Of a DNA stretch of 9,690 nucleotides, positions 1-6,518 are shown one piece after another. Under the pieces are notes generated by a model. It saw nothing but the letters and a program-made list of their open reading frames with translations. It made no database searches and was not told where the DNA came from. Position 1 is the first letter of the stretch. Each line of letters opens with the position of its first letter. The position numbers and the translations under genes are program-made. The DNA comes from Pseudomonadota bacterium (GTDB lineage: Bacteria > Pseudomonadota > Gammaproteobacteria > Burkholderiales > Burkholderiaceae). The stretch spans positions 1 through 9,690 of the forward strand of contig JAJYBQ010000071.1 in the NCBI GenBank assembly GCA_021778935.1, given 5' to 3'.

Positions 1-909
1 CGGCTGCATCGATCGGTCGAGGCGCCGCATGCCCGCGCGACGTCCCGCCACCCCGAGCACCGCGAGTTCCCGAAGGACGCCTACCTCGCCGCGGTGGCCC
101 GCGCCAAGGAGTACATCACCGCCGGCGACATCTTTCAAGTGCAGATCGGGCAGCGGATCCGCAAGCCCTACACCGCCTCGCCGCTATCGCTCTACCGCGC
201 GCTGCGCACGCTCAACCCCTCTCCCTACATGTACTACTACGACTTCGGGGAAACGCAGGTGGTGGGCGCCTCGCCGGAAATCCTCGTGCGCTCCGAGGCG
301 CGCGACGGGGAACGCTCGGTGGCGATCCGCCCGCTGGCGGGCACTCGGCCGCGGGGCGCGACGCCGGAACAGGATGCGGCCCTCGCCGCGGAACTGCTCG
401 CCGACCCGAAGGAGCGGGCCGAACACCTGATGCTGATCGATCTCGCGCGCAACGATATCGGCCGTATCGCGAAGATCGGCAGCGTGCATGTGACGGAGCA
501 GATGGTCGTTGAACGATACTCACACGTGATGCATCTGGTGAGCCACGTCGAGGGCATCCTGGAGCCGGACCTCACCAATTTCGATGTGCTGCGGGCAACC
601 TTTCCGGCAGGGACGCTGTCGGGGACGCCCAAGGTCCGCGCCATGGAAATCATCGACGAGCTGGAGCCCGTCAAACGCGGCATCTATGGCGGCGCAGTGG
701 GATATCTGAGCTTCGCGGGCGATATGGACCTCGCGATCGCAATCCGCACCGGCATCATCCAGGACCACGCGCTGTACGCGCAGGCGGCTGCCGGCATCGT
801 CGCCGACTCGGTTCCCGAGTCCGAGTGGAAGGAAACGGAAGCCAAGGCGCGCGCCGTGCTGCGCGCGGCGGAACAGGTCGAAGATGGATTCGATCTCGAG
901 ACGGATTGA
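1..909 (+). CDS. trpE: Anthranilate synthase component I (TrpE), C-terminal part, 5' end outside window
   Basis: Catalyses chorismate plus ammonia (from the TrpG glutaminase subunit) to anthranilate, the first committed step of tryptophan synthesis, in the cytoplasm. The frame is open from base 1, so about 302 residues of a protein usually near 500 are visible: the chorismate-binding catalytic domain. Family motifs occur in the expected order: [12 protein letters not shown] (about 121-156), [11 protein letters not shown] (about 214-246), [17 protein letters not shown] (about 334-357), [12 protein letters not shown] (about 421-456), YSHVMHLVS (about 517-543), [20 protein letters not shown] (about 610-669), YGGAVGY and the C-terminal [10 protein letters not shown]. 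The conserved Pro-Ser-Pro-Tyr and Gly-Thr-Leu-Ser-Gly-x-Pro-Lys blocks favour TrpE over PabB, though the two families are close. The start codon, leader peptide or attenuator lie outside the window. It ends with TGA and is followed by about 100 bp before the next gene; no trpG is seen downstream here. Confidence 0.95.
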   Translation, partial: RLHRSVEAPHARATSRHPEHREFPKDAYLAAVARAKEYITAGDIFQVQIGQRIRKPYTASPLSLYRALRTLNPSPYMYYYDFGETQVVGASPEILVRSEARDGERSVAIRPLAGTRPRGATPEQDAALAAELLADPKERAEHLMLIDLARNDIGRIAKIGSVHVTEQMVVERYSHVMHLVSHVEGILEPDLTNFDVLRATFPAGTLSGTPKVRAMEIIDELEPVKRGIYGGAVGYLSFAGDMDLAIAIRTGIIQDHALYAQAAAGIVADSVPESEWKETEAKARAVLRAAEQVEDGFDLETD

Positions 910-913
910 CCGC

Positions 914-966
914 GGCGGGAAACCCGAAAACGCCTGCGGCGTGCCCCTCCCGCCCTCGGAGCCGAG
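914..966 (+). other. Inverted-repeat cluster downstream of trpE
   Basis: Within the roughly 100-bp gap after trpE, GGCGGGA (914-920) is complementary to TCCCGCC (948-954). Inside that loop ACGCC-TGC-GGCGT (930-942) forms a small perfect hairpin. Directly after comes CTCGG-AG-CCGAG (955-966). No T-run follows, so a classical intrinsic terminator is not supported. The structures could be chance pairing in GC-rich DNA. Confidence 0.2.
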
Positions 967-1011
967 ACCCAACTTGCTCCTTGCGGTGCAAACGCGCAAA
1001 ATCCACCAATC

Positions 1012-1749
1012 ATGACCCACTGCATCGACGTGGACATTGGCTCCGTTCTGTCGCCGGAGGCGCGGGATCCGGAATCGGATCATGCGCGCATGATCGACGA
1101 CGAGGTCCACGCGCACGTCGAGCAGGAGCGGCAGATGCTCGCCAACGAGGTCCACGACTCGGTTGCGCAGAGCATCACCTCGGTGCGCATGCGCATGACG
1201 ATGCTGCGCGACGCCATCGCCCGCGGCGACCCCGCGCGAGCCGGCGCGCTCGCCACCGACATCGACACCGCCATTGCGGGCGTGCAGTCCGGGCTACGCG
1301 AAATCATCACGCACTTCCGCAGCGCGATGGCAGCACCGGATCTCGTCTCCGCGCTGGAAATCGCCATCGACGAACTGCGTGTCGTGAGCGAGGTCGAAAT
1401 CGACTTCACCAATCTGCTCGGCAACGCCAAACTCTCGGCATACGAAGAGCACCAGATGTTCTATATCGCCCGCGAGGCGATCACCAACGCGCTGAAGTAT
1501 GCCCATGCGAATTGCGTCGGCGTGTTGCTGATCGAGGAGCAGGGCCATATCGAACTGATGGTCACGGACAACGGCATCGGCCTGGAGCAGGCAAACGTCC
1601 GGCAACAAGGACATTTCGGGTTGCGCATCATGCAGGAACGGGCGCGGCGGCTTGGCGGCACGCTTGCGGTCGAACCCTGTCCATGCAGCGGGACGCGTGT
1701 CCGGCTCGTGATCCCGTACTGCCCGCCCATCTCCGGAGAACACGCATGA
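1012..1749 (+). CDS. Soluble NarX/LytS-type sensor histidine kinase (HisKA_3 + HATPase_c)
   Basis: A 245-residue sensor kinase that would autophosphorylate on His and pass phosphate to the response regulator encoded next. Residues about 37-105 form a HisKA_3 dimerisation domain; the H-box ERQMLANEVHDSVAQS places the phospho-acceptor at His48. The C-terminal half is a HATPase_c domain with N-box REAITNALKYAHA, G1 box VTDNGIGL and G2-like GHFGLRIMQERARRLGG. There is no transmembrane segment, signal peptide, HAMP, PAS or GAF domain. Only about 36 residues precede the H-box, so it is a cytoplasmic kinase core without a recognisable sensor. That is much shorter than NarX or NarQ; it may sense a cytoplasmic signal through a partner or its acidic N-terminus. 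ATG at 1012 is chosen because it gives the longest plausible protein without entering trpE, although its ribosome-binding site is poor. Its stop overlaps the start of the regulator (ATGA), so translation is probably coupled. The stimulus is unknown. Confidence 0.9.
   Translation: MTHCIDVDIGSVLSPEARDPESDHARMIDDEVHAHVEQERQMLANEVHDSVAQSITSVRMRMTMLRDAIARGDPARAGALATDIDTAIAGVQSGLREIITHFRSAMAAPDLVSALEIAIDELRVVSEVEIDFTNLLGNAKLSAYEEHQMFYIAREAITNALKYAHANCVGVLLIEEQGHIELMVTDNGIGLEQANVRQQGHFGLRIMQERARRLGGTLAVEPCPCSGTRVRLVIPYCPPISGEHA
1735..1738 (+). promoter_or_regulatory. Ribosome-binding site for the response regulator
   Basis: GGAG lies 7 bases before the ATG at 1746, inside the 3' end of the kinase gene. 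It fixes the regulator start against the much longer open frame reaching back to 825. Confidence 0.7.
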
Positions 1750-2417
1750 CCCCCAACCCGATCGACGTCGCGCTGGTCGACGATCACCGGTTGTGCCAAA
1801 GCGGCCTGGCGGAGCTGCTCGAACACAGTGGCGGGTTCCGCGTGGTCGGCAAGGCGGGAACGCCCGCCCAGGCCCGCATCATCATCCAGGACGCCAACCC
1901 CGCGCTGATCATCATGGACCTGCGCATGCCGCAGATGGACGGCGTCAGCCTGCTGCGGGAACTGCGCATGGAAGGAATCGACGTTCCCACCGTGATCCTG
2001 ACCATGAGCGACTCGAAGGACGATCTGGCCAATGCATTGAGCGCCGGCGCCCGCGGCTATCTCCTCAAGGACATGGAGCCGACCGACATCGTCGAGTCGG
2101 TGCGGCGCGCGGCGCGCGGCGAGCTGGTGGTGGCTCCGGCGATGGCGAGCAAGCTCGCCCACCTGCTGCAAACCGGAACGGCCGGCCAGCGCACGGAAAA
2201 GGCGGTGAAACTCACCGAGCGGGAGCGGGAAATCCTTACTCACGTCGCGGCGGGAAAGAGCAACAAGGCCATCGCCAAGTCGCTCAACATCAGCCACGAT
2301 ACGGTCAAGCTGCATGTGCGGCACATCCTGGCCAAGCTCAAGCTCACGTCGCGAGTGGAAGCGGCAGTCTTCGCTGTCGAGCACCGGCACAGCGGTTCTT
2401 CCCATTCGGTGCTATAG
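1746..2417 (+). CDS. NarL/FixJ-family response regulator
   Basis: A 223-residue DNA-binding response regulator, the probable phosphorylation partner of the kinase just upstream. Residues 1-125 form the receiver domain, with acidic pair Asp12-Asp13, phospho-acceptor Asp58 (in IIMDLRMPQMDG), switch Thr86 (VILTMSDS) and Lys108 (GYLLKDMEP). After a linker, residues about 155-212 form a LuxR/GerE-type helix-turn-helix: LTEREREILTHVAAGKSNKA, then NISHDTVKLHVRHILAKLKL and SRVEAAV. The GYLLKDMEP motif and the KLHVRHILAKLKLxSRVEAAV recognition region are very like E. coli NarL/NarP, so a nitrate-, nitrite- or redox-type role is possible. The DNA target and stimulus cannot be read from sequence. The start is supported by GGAG 7 bases upstream and by the ATGA overlap with the kinase gene. 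Confidence 0.93.
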   Translation: MTPNPIDVALVDDHRLCQSGLAELLEHSGGFRVVGKAGTPAQARIIIQDANPALIIMDLRMPQMDGVSLLRELRMEGIDVPTVILTMSDSKDDLANALSAGARGYLLKDMEPTDIVESVRRAARGELVVAPAMASKLAHLLQTGTAGQRTEKAVKLTEREREILTHVAAGKSNKAIAKSLNISHDTVKLHVRHILAKLKLTSRVEAAVFAVEHRHSGSSHSVL

Positions 2418-2452
2418 CGATCCGGCGCCGAACGGCGCACAATCGCTGCACC

Positions 2453-3547
2453 ATGCTGCAACGCCAGAACGCCCGCGAACCCGGAATCGCAGCCGTTGCG
2501 CAACTTGCGGCCGCGGTGCAGGAAAACTGCGACGTCGCCGATGCGCAGCACGCCCGCGAGCTTGGCATGTGCGTCTACCTGCTCGGGATGCGCGAGTACT
2601 TCCGCTGGATGAGCGACTATCCGCTCGGCATGGCCCCACCGAGCGAACGCGTGCGGGAATGGATCACCTGCCAGGAATCGCGATGGGACACCGTGTTCGA
2701 CTGCAAGGACGCCTTCGCCGGCATTCCGTTTCCGGACGGTGACCCCGTGGATGCCTTCGATGAGGCGGAGGTCAACCGCCGAATCGGCGCCATGGGGCTG
2801 CCGGAGCGGCTTTTGTATGGCGCCGGGTTGGGCCGATTCGGCGTGCCGATATTTTTTCTCGCCGAAACCGTGCGGGAGGAAGTCCGCGACGGAGTCCGCG
2901 TCACGATCGTGGATCGCGAGTGGGCACGGGGTTTCTCGGCGCCCCCGGCAACCAGCCGGAACGGGGCCGTCCAGATCCGCCGCGATGCCTTCCGGCGCTG
3001 GCTGTGGACCCGTGCGGAGCAGCCTGGTCTGGGCCAGGGCGGCAACACCGTTCCGTTTTCCGGGCCTGCGCACGGCAGGGGTTCCGGCGCAGCCGCATCG
3101 CAAGCGGACCTGATCGAACACATGGTCGAACGGGAAACGGAAACGCTGATCCTGCATGAACTCGGCGAGGTTCGCGCCGGCGCGATCCTGGGATCGGATT
3201 GGGAGCGGATGCTGGCACAGATCAATGACCGGCGAACGGAGGTGATCTTGCGCGCCGTGCGCGACCTGCTCGCCGACTGCCTGGTGACCCTGCCGGAACT
3301 CGTCGCACGGCAGGCCAGCGAATCGCTGGCGTTCTGGCGCTCGAACTTCGATGGGATGCGGAAGGCCCTTGCGCCGGAATTCGGGACGGCCGGCGGCGCG
3401 GATGGAGTCCGGCTCGATGCGACCCGTGCCGCTGCCGATGCCGGCGCCGGTCGATGGGAGGAGCGTGCACGGGCCTTGCTGACACGCTGGCGTGACACGG
3501 GCCCGGATGGGGTGATCGGCGCCGCACGCGCCCTCGTGCCGAACTGA
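2453..3547 (+). CDS. Conserved-looking cytoplasmic protein of unknown function
   Basis: 364 residues, not firmly recognised. The N-terminus carries a distinctive block, QENCDVADAQHA (23-34) followed by CVYLLGMREYFRW (40-52), then an acidic/aromatic region (ESRWDTVFDCKDAF), a hydrophobic GLGRFGVPIFFLAE stretch too short and isolated for a membrane anchor, and a helical Glu/Arg-rich second half (HMVERETETLILHELGEVRA; ALLTRWRDTGPDG). No signal peptide or transmembrane segment is seen. The N-terminal block reminds me of the uncharacterised family named after Sfum_1244, but that is memory, not a search. It starts 35 bp after the response regulator on the same strand, so it may be in the same operon. 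ATG at 2453 has no clear ribosome-binding site; it is preferred because upstream in-frame starts would run deep into the regulator gene. The stop is followed by a stem-loop, consistent with an operon end. Confidence 0.75.
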   Translation: MLQRQNAREPGIAAVAQLAAAVQENCDVADAQHARELGMCVYLLGMREYFRWMSDYPLGMAPPSERVREWITCQESRWDTVFDCKDAFAGIPFPDGDPVDAFDEAEVNRRIGAMGLPERLLYGAGLGRFGVPIFFLAETVREEVRDGVRVTIVDREWARGFSAPPATSRNGAVQIRRDAFRRWLWTRAEQPGLGQGGNTVPFSGPAHGRGSGAAASQADLIEHMVERETETLILHELGEVRAGAILGSDWERMLAQINDRRTEVILRAVRDLLADCLVTLPELVARQASESLAFWRSNFDGMRKALAPEFGTAGGADGVRLDATRAAADAGAGRWEERARALLTRWRDTGPDGVIGAARALVPN

Positions 3548-3560
3548 CTTCCGGGCGAGT

Positions 3561-3594
3561 CTGCGCGGCAGAAGGGGCACCCCCTCCCGCGCAG
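3561..3594. terminator. Candidate stem-loop terminator between convergent genes
   Basis: CTGCGCGG (3561-3568) pairs perfectly with CCGCGCAG (3587-3594); the loop itself contains GGGGCACCCC (3574-3583). On the plus strand it is followed by the pyrimidine-rich CTTCCT, not a true T-run. It sits between the 3' ends of the unknown-function gene (+) and the flippase gene (-), where a bidirectional terminator is expected. Rho-independent action is only moderately supported. Confidence 0.45.
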
Positions 3595-3635
3595 CTTCCT
3601 AACTGCTGAGTGTCGCGCAACGCCGTCGGTGCGCC

Positions 3636-4928
3636 CTACCCCCTTCGCAGCCAGCGGGAAAGTCGCAGCGAACCCGGACTGAGCCTGAGCGCGAGGAGGA
3701 GGTTGATCGTCGCGTAGAGCAGGTATGTTCCAAGCCACAGCGCGCCGATGCGCTGCGGGGTGAGGTTGCCATGGCCAAGCGCGAGCATCGATGCAAAAAA
3801 CGGAAGGGACGCAAAGTCGCTGGCCGCGATGGTAAGGGCCCGGCCTTGCGCGTACAGGGCGGATAGCGGAATCCAGGACACGATCCGGGCGAGCGCGCCA
3901 CCGAAGAATAGCGCTGTCGTAGCCGCATCCGGTTGCAACGAAGGGCCGTAGAGAAGGAGGAAGACCGGTTTCCGTGCCAGGTAAAGAACGGCAAAGGCGG
4001 TCACGCTTGCGGGGAGCACTGCCTGGGCAGCGCGCCGCATTTCGTGGGTGAGCGTGTCGTGCGCGATCGCGGAGCTCATTCGGGGTAGGAAAAGGATCCC
4101 AAGGACGCCGCCGGCGATGTTGGTGACCCAGTCCGACACGCGCCAGAGCGCCTGCAGCTGGGCCGCGTCTTGCCAGGAATCGGAGCTTGCAACGATCGCG
4201 CGCGCGGCGAGCATCGACAATGGACCGACAAAACCGGCCGCCAGGCCCGCGGGCAGGAATTTCAGCAGGCGGCGCCGTGTCGGGTGAGCCGCGATCGTAT
4301 TGCGGGGGGTTCGGCGCAAGATCAATACCGCGCCAATGACTGCTGGAAGGGCCTGCGCCCCCGCCAGGGCGAGGAGCACGATGCCGGCGGGCGCCCCTGC
4401 CACCGTCGCTACCGAGCATGCCGCGGCGCCCACGGTGAACGCCAGGAGTGAGCGGAGATCGCGGATCCCGACCCAGTAGCTTCCGAGAATTGCACCGGCC
4501 GTCGCGCCGCAGGCAAGCGCCGCACCCCCGAGAAGTTCCGTTTGGGTTAGCCCGATTGTGCTGGCCAAACGCCCCCCGGCAATCGCGAGCCCCGAAAACG
4601 CAAGTCCCGCCGTTGCGCTGATGAGCGTGCCCAGTCGCACTGCGGTCCGGAGCAGCCCGCCCCGTTGGTCGGGATCTGCGCGAGCGACCAGGATCGCCAA
4701 CCCGTTGCCGATTCCCGCTGCGGCGCTTCCCACGATGAGATCGAGGTACGAGCCCATCTGACCCCAGCGAGCGACCGCGGCGGCCCCGTCGCGAAGAAGC
4801 AGAATCTTGTCGACGGCCGAGCGCCCAAGTAGCCCTACGAAGACGATCGCGAGGGTAATGGCCACGTGCGCCTGGGTGGCGGCCGCCTCGGCCCCGGCGG
4901 GCGATTCGGGATCGCGCTCTCCAGTCAT
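3636..4928 (-). CDS. Wzx-like polysaccharide/lipid-linked oligosaccharide flippase (MOP superfamily)
   Basis: A 430-residue polytopic inner-membrane protein with about twelve hydrophobic segments spread over its length, the first at about residues 22-36, after a charged cytoplasmic N-terminus. The order of features resembles the WzxE/O-antigen translocase branch of the multidrug/oligosaccharidyl-lipid/polysaccharide superfamily: an ASIxNG-like region (SAAAGIGNGLAILVARADPD) after TM2, a middle ALWRVSDWVTNIAGGVLGI plus LFLPRMSSA, and a late segment near ALFFGGALARIVSWIPLSAL followed by GTYLLYATINLLLAL. Such proteins flip undecaprenyl-linked sugar units to the periplasmic face. No glycosyltransferase, polymerase or sugar-nucleotide gene is next to it, so the substrate is unknown; an amphipathic lipid carrier role is an alternative. 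The ATG at 4928 has only a weak ribosome-binding site. The gene converges on the unknown-function gene and lies 245 bp downstream of the tail-tube gene. Confidence 0.75.
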   Translation of the reverse strand: MTGERDPESPAGAEAAATQAHVAITLAIVFVGLLGRSAVDKILLLRDGAAAVARWGQMGSYLDLIVGSAAAGIGNGLAILVARADPDQRGGLLRTAVRLGTLISATAGLAFSGLAIAGGRLASTIGLTQTELLGGAALACGATAGAILGSYWVGIRDLRSLLAFTVGAAACSVATVAGAPAGIVLLALAGAQALPAVIGAVLILRRTPRNTIAAHPTRRRLLKFLPAGLAAGFVGPLSMLAARAIVASSDSWQDAAQLQALWRVSDWVTNIAGGVLGILFLPRMSSAIAHDTLTHEMRRAAQAVLPASVTAFAVLYLARKPVFLLLYGPSLQPDAATTALFFGGALARIVSWIPLSALYAQGRALTIAASDFASLPFFASMLALGHGNLTPQRIGALWLGTYLLYATINLLLALRLSPGSLRLSRWLRRG

Positions 4929-5173
4929 GCCGGGTACAGCTTGTCTGGCGAGGTGGAGCAGTCAGCGAAGAGGTTGCAAACGAACAAGCTGCCGTACCCC
5001 ATCCGATGAGTATGAATCGCCCCGGGAATCGTGGAGGCTGGTATTAGTAAGTCATGCTGGGATGCTCGCACTCCCGCCGCGCGGCCAAGCGTTCGGGTTG
5101 CCGGCGGGCGAGCTTGCGGTCGGCGCTGTTCCAAGCCTCACGTGCGCCGAAGACCTCCCGCGGCTCGGCGCAT
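4929..5173. other. Intergenic stretch without a supported gene
   Basis: Between the tail-tube stop and the flippase start. A minus-strand open frame crosses it (ending in an ATGA overlap with the flippase start) but its translation is Arg/Pro-rich with no family resemblance, and I regard it as spurious. No convincing promoter boxes or T-tailed hairpin were found. It must hold the flippase promoter unless that gene is read through from the tail-tube gene. Confidence 0.5.
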
Positions 5174-5686
5174 TCATGGCTCTTTCGGCTCTGTTACCGT
5201 AAGGTCGCGCTCGAAACCTTCATACCTGAGCGTCATGGATTCCACGGCAATCGCCGTGTCCCCGGCGTCCAGGATGCCGAGCGGCTGGTAATGCGAGGGC
5301 CAGCAGCGATGGAGTATGAACCGCAATACCGGCTGACGCGCTTCGTTCAGCAAGTCGATGCGCACTTCCTTGCGCATTTCACTGAGACCCATCGGCGTGT
5401 TCACGCCGTTCTCGGTGCTCCAGACCAGGGCGGCCCACTCCTCGAACGCCGTGTCGTGCGTGCGACCCCGGCTCAGCACCACGGGTTCGAATGTGGTAAG
5501 CCCGGGTCCGAGGACGAATCGATTGGCGAACCCTCCTTCGCGAAAGCGGACGACCTGGGTATCCCAGGCCAGCCCGGAAACGTGGCAGATCCCCGGTATC
5601 GGCGTAATCGTGGCGCCGAAGTAAACCTGGAAATTCGTTCCCTTGTAGGGATCCAGCCGTTCAGGATTGACGACGAATTCGCTCAT
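5174..5686 (-). CDS. T4 gp19-like phage tail-tube protein (contractile injection system type)
   Basis: 170 residues. It resembles the gp19-like tail-tube family (also the inner-tube proteins of extracellular contractile injection systems). Visible hallmarks in order: DPYKGTNFQVYFG (12-24), then GICHVSGL (32-39), TQVVRFREGG, the PGLTTFEPVVLSRG strand, a helix with FEEWAALVW, then MRKEVRIDLLNEARQPVLRF, the hallmark Trp-Pro in HRCWPSHY, and AIAVESMTLRYEGFER. In the family such proteins stack as hexameric rings to form the tube that is pushed into the target. The start at 5686 is chosen over the in-frame ATG at 5746 because the family alignment begins just after it and AAGGG lies 7 bases upstream. 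No sheath, baseplate, spike, AAA+ or second tube gene is adjacent, so it is an orphan here. It looks intact for the family (usually 140-170 residues). Whether it is a remnant of a mobile element or works with a distant cluster is open. Confidence 0.85.
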   Translation of the reverse strand: MSEFVVNPERLDPYKGTNFQVYFGATITPIPGICHVSGLAWDTQVVRFREGGFANRFVLGPGLTTFEPVVLSRGRTHDTAFEEWAALVWSTENGVNTPMGLSEMRKEVRIDLLNEARQPVLRFILHRCWPSHYQPLGILDAGDTAIAVESMTLRYEGFERDLTVTEPKEP

Positions 5687-5801
5687 GGCGACGCCCTTTT
5701 CGAAAATCCGCTTCGGTCTCCCGCGGCGCAAATGCCGGCCGCGCATGCAGAGGCAGTGTCCCGCGCGTGGTGGAAGGTTCGAACGGCGGTCGATTCCGAG
5801 A
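5687..5801 (-). promoter_or_regulatory. Upstream region of the tail-tube gene, with ribosome-binding site and a palindrome
   Basis: Reading the minus strand, the perfect 10-bp palindrome TTTTCGAAAA (5697-5706) overlaps the ribosome-binding site AAGGG (5698-5694), which is 7 bases from the ATG at 5686. A second TTCGAA occurs at about 5778-5783. An AT-rich palindrome at the ribosome-binding site could be an operator, but this is inference. No confident -35/-10 pair is seen. Confidence 0.3.
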
Positions 5802-5966
5802 CTACGCGACTTTCATTTCTTGAACAACAGGTTCCTTCCGGCGACCGATGGCGGCGGCAAGGACCCAGAGGTCGCGGAAGCCCTGGATCCTTCGAAACGA
5901 TTTCTCCGCATGCAAGTAGCCGGCGGCCGTCCAGCGCATCGCCATGTCTGCGTCGCGCCGCCCCCC
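5802..5966 (-). pseudogene. Transposase C-terminal remnant (IS256/mutator-like)
   Basis: Reading from about 5966 down to a TGA at 5802-5804, the translation contains RRDADMAMRWTAAGYLHAEK followed by SFRRIQGFRDLWVLAAAIGR and ends EMKVA. The pattern 'R-W-x-D-x-x-M-x-x-RWTAA-x-x-x-AE-x-x-FRRI-x-G-x-x-x-L' is typical, as I recall it, of the extreme C-terminus of some mutator-type/IS256-like transposases, which are about 400 residues long. Only about 50 residues are present; upstream in frame the sequence quickly loses resemblance and runs into the ParE remnant. No terminal inverted repeat or target duplication was recognised. The family assignment is from memory, and the fragment is too short to be sure. 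Confidence 0.5.
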
Positions 5967-6052
5967 GGATGAAGAACGGCACCGTCGGCGCGTTTCCAAA
6001 ACCCAGCCGTCTTCTCTGCCGACCCAGCCACTTCTCTCCGCCGCGAGCCTTT

Positions 6053-6339
6053 CCACCCAGGCATCGTCAGAATTGATGCCGGAATGGCAAATGCGACGAT
6101 ATCCGTACCTCGTCGTGTTTCACGGAATAGACCAAGCTGTACGGAAAGCGCTCAATGGGAAGCACCCTGGTCACCTTCCGTCACTCAGCACCGATAGACG
6201 GGAACGCGCGTAACAGCGCCTACGCCCGCTCGAACTCATCGAGAAGTCCGTCGGCAAGCTTTGGCCCGCCTCGTTCCCGGTAATACTTGGCGGCCTCCAA
6301 TAACTCACGCTCGGCCGCCTCGTGGATCGTGAATTTCAC
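6053..6339 (-). pseudogene. ParE/RelE-type toxin, pseudogene with two in-frame stops and a frameshift
   Basis: From GTG at 6339 the frame reads VKFTIHEAAERELLEAAKYY then RERGGPKLADGLLDEFERA, a clear RelE/ParE-family N-terminus. A TAG follows at 6222-6220 (codon 40). The same frame continues ALLRAFPSIGAE, hits TGA at 6183-6181 (codon 53), and resumes RKVTRVLPIERFPYSLVYSV then KHDEVRI. At about 6100 the family sequence shifts frame and continues IVAFA and, later, a PGW motif that recalls the usual PGYW ending. ParE toxins of this family are about 95-100 residues and normally inhibit DNA gyrase or cleave mRNA. With two nonsense codons and a frameshift, active toxin is very unlikely. The GTG overlaps the stop of the upstream antitoxin gene (GTGA), the normal arrangement for these operons. 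The identity is strong because three separated segments match in order. Confidence 0.85.
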
Positions 6340-6518
6340 CGAATCGCGTCACGGACCCGCATCACCGCCTCGTCTATGGGCGACATGATCGCGCGCCCTT
6401 CCTCGATTTCCCCAACGCGTCGATCCACTTCCGCAGCCCATTCGGCGTCACAATCCGGCGCTGGCGAAAGGCTCCCGAGCAGTCGAGCGACAAGCTCGGC
6501 TCGTTCTTGGTCCGACAA
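6336..6518 (-). CDS. Addiction-module antitoxin (Unstab_antitox-like), possibly N-terminally truncated
   Basis: 60 residues from a TTG start: SDQERAELVARLLGSL, then AEWAAEVDRRVGEIEEGRA and a short basic tail ending VRDAIR. The 'ERAELxxRLLxSL ... WxxEIxRRVxExxxG' pattern is that of the small antitoxins that pair with ParE/RelE toxins and bind the toxin through their helical C-terminus. It overlaps the toxin pseudogene by GTGA. Family members usually have about 10-15 more residues at the N-terminus. Here a TGA directly precedes the TTG, and the codons before it do not look like the family, so the gene has probably lost its original start, or uses TTG. An ATG just upstream (6523-6521) is in another frame. 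The toxin partner is broken, so the gene may be decaying or may be kept as an anti-addiction factor. Confidence 0.65.
   Translation of the reverse strand: MSDQERAELVARLLGSLSPAPDCDAEWAAEVDRRVGEIEEGRAIMSPIDEAVMRVRDAIR

Noticed and set aside
974..1002. Possible promoter TTGCTC, 17-bp spacer, CAAAAT before the histidine kinase
   Set aside because: Only 3 of 6 and 4 of 6 bases match the consensus boxes; such matches are common by chance.
825..1745. Long open frame upstream of, and in frame with, the response regulator
   Set aside because: It overlaps the 3' end of trpE and the whole histidine kinase gene in another frame, and its translation is Arg-rich low-complexity shadow. GGAG and the ATGA overlap fix the regulator start at 1746.
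1793..2452. Open frame extending the 2453-3547 protein upstream through the regulator gene
   Set aside because: The extension is an alternate-frame shadow of the regulator with Gly/Arg/Pro-rich sequence; the family-like N-terminus begins shortly after the ATG at 2453.
2240..4419. Long minus-strand open frames opposite the unknown gene and offset from the flippase
   Set aside because: They are antisense or alternate-frame shadows caused by high GC; translations show no domain and conflict with better-supported genes.
4925..5134. Small minus-strand open frame ending in ATGA overlap with the flippase start
   Set aside because: It has no recognisable family, an Arg/Pro-rich start and no ribosome-binding site; the overlap is probably chance.
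5054..6076. 340-codon plus-strand open frame across the accessory segment
   Set aside because: It lies antisense to the tail-tube gene and the transposase remnant; the minus-strand readings match families and this one does not.
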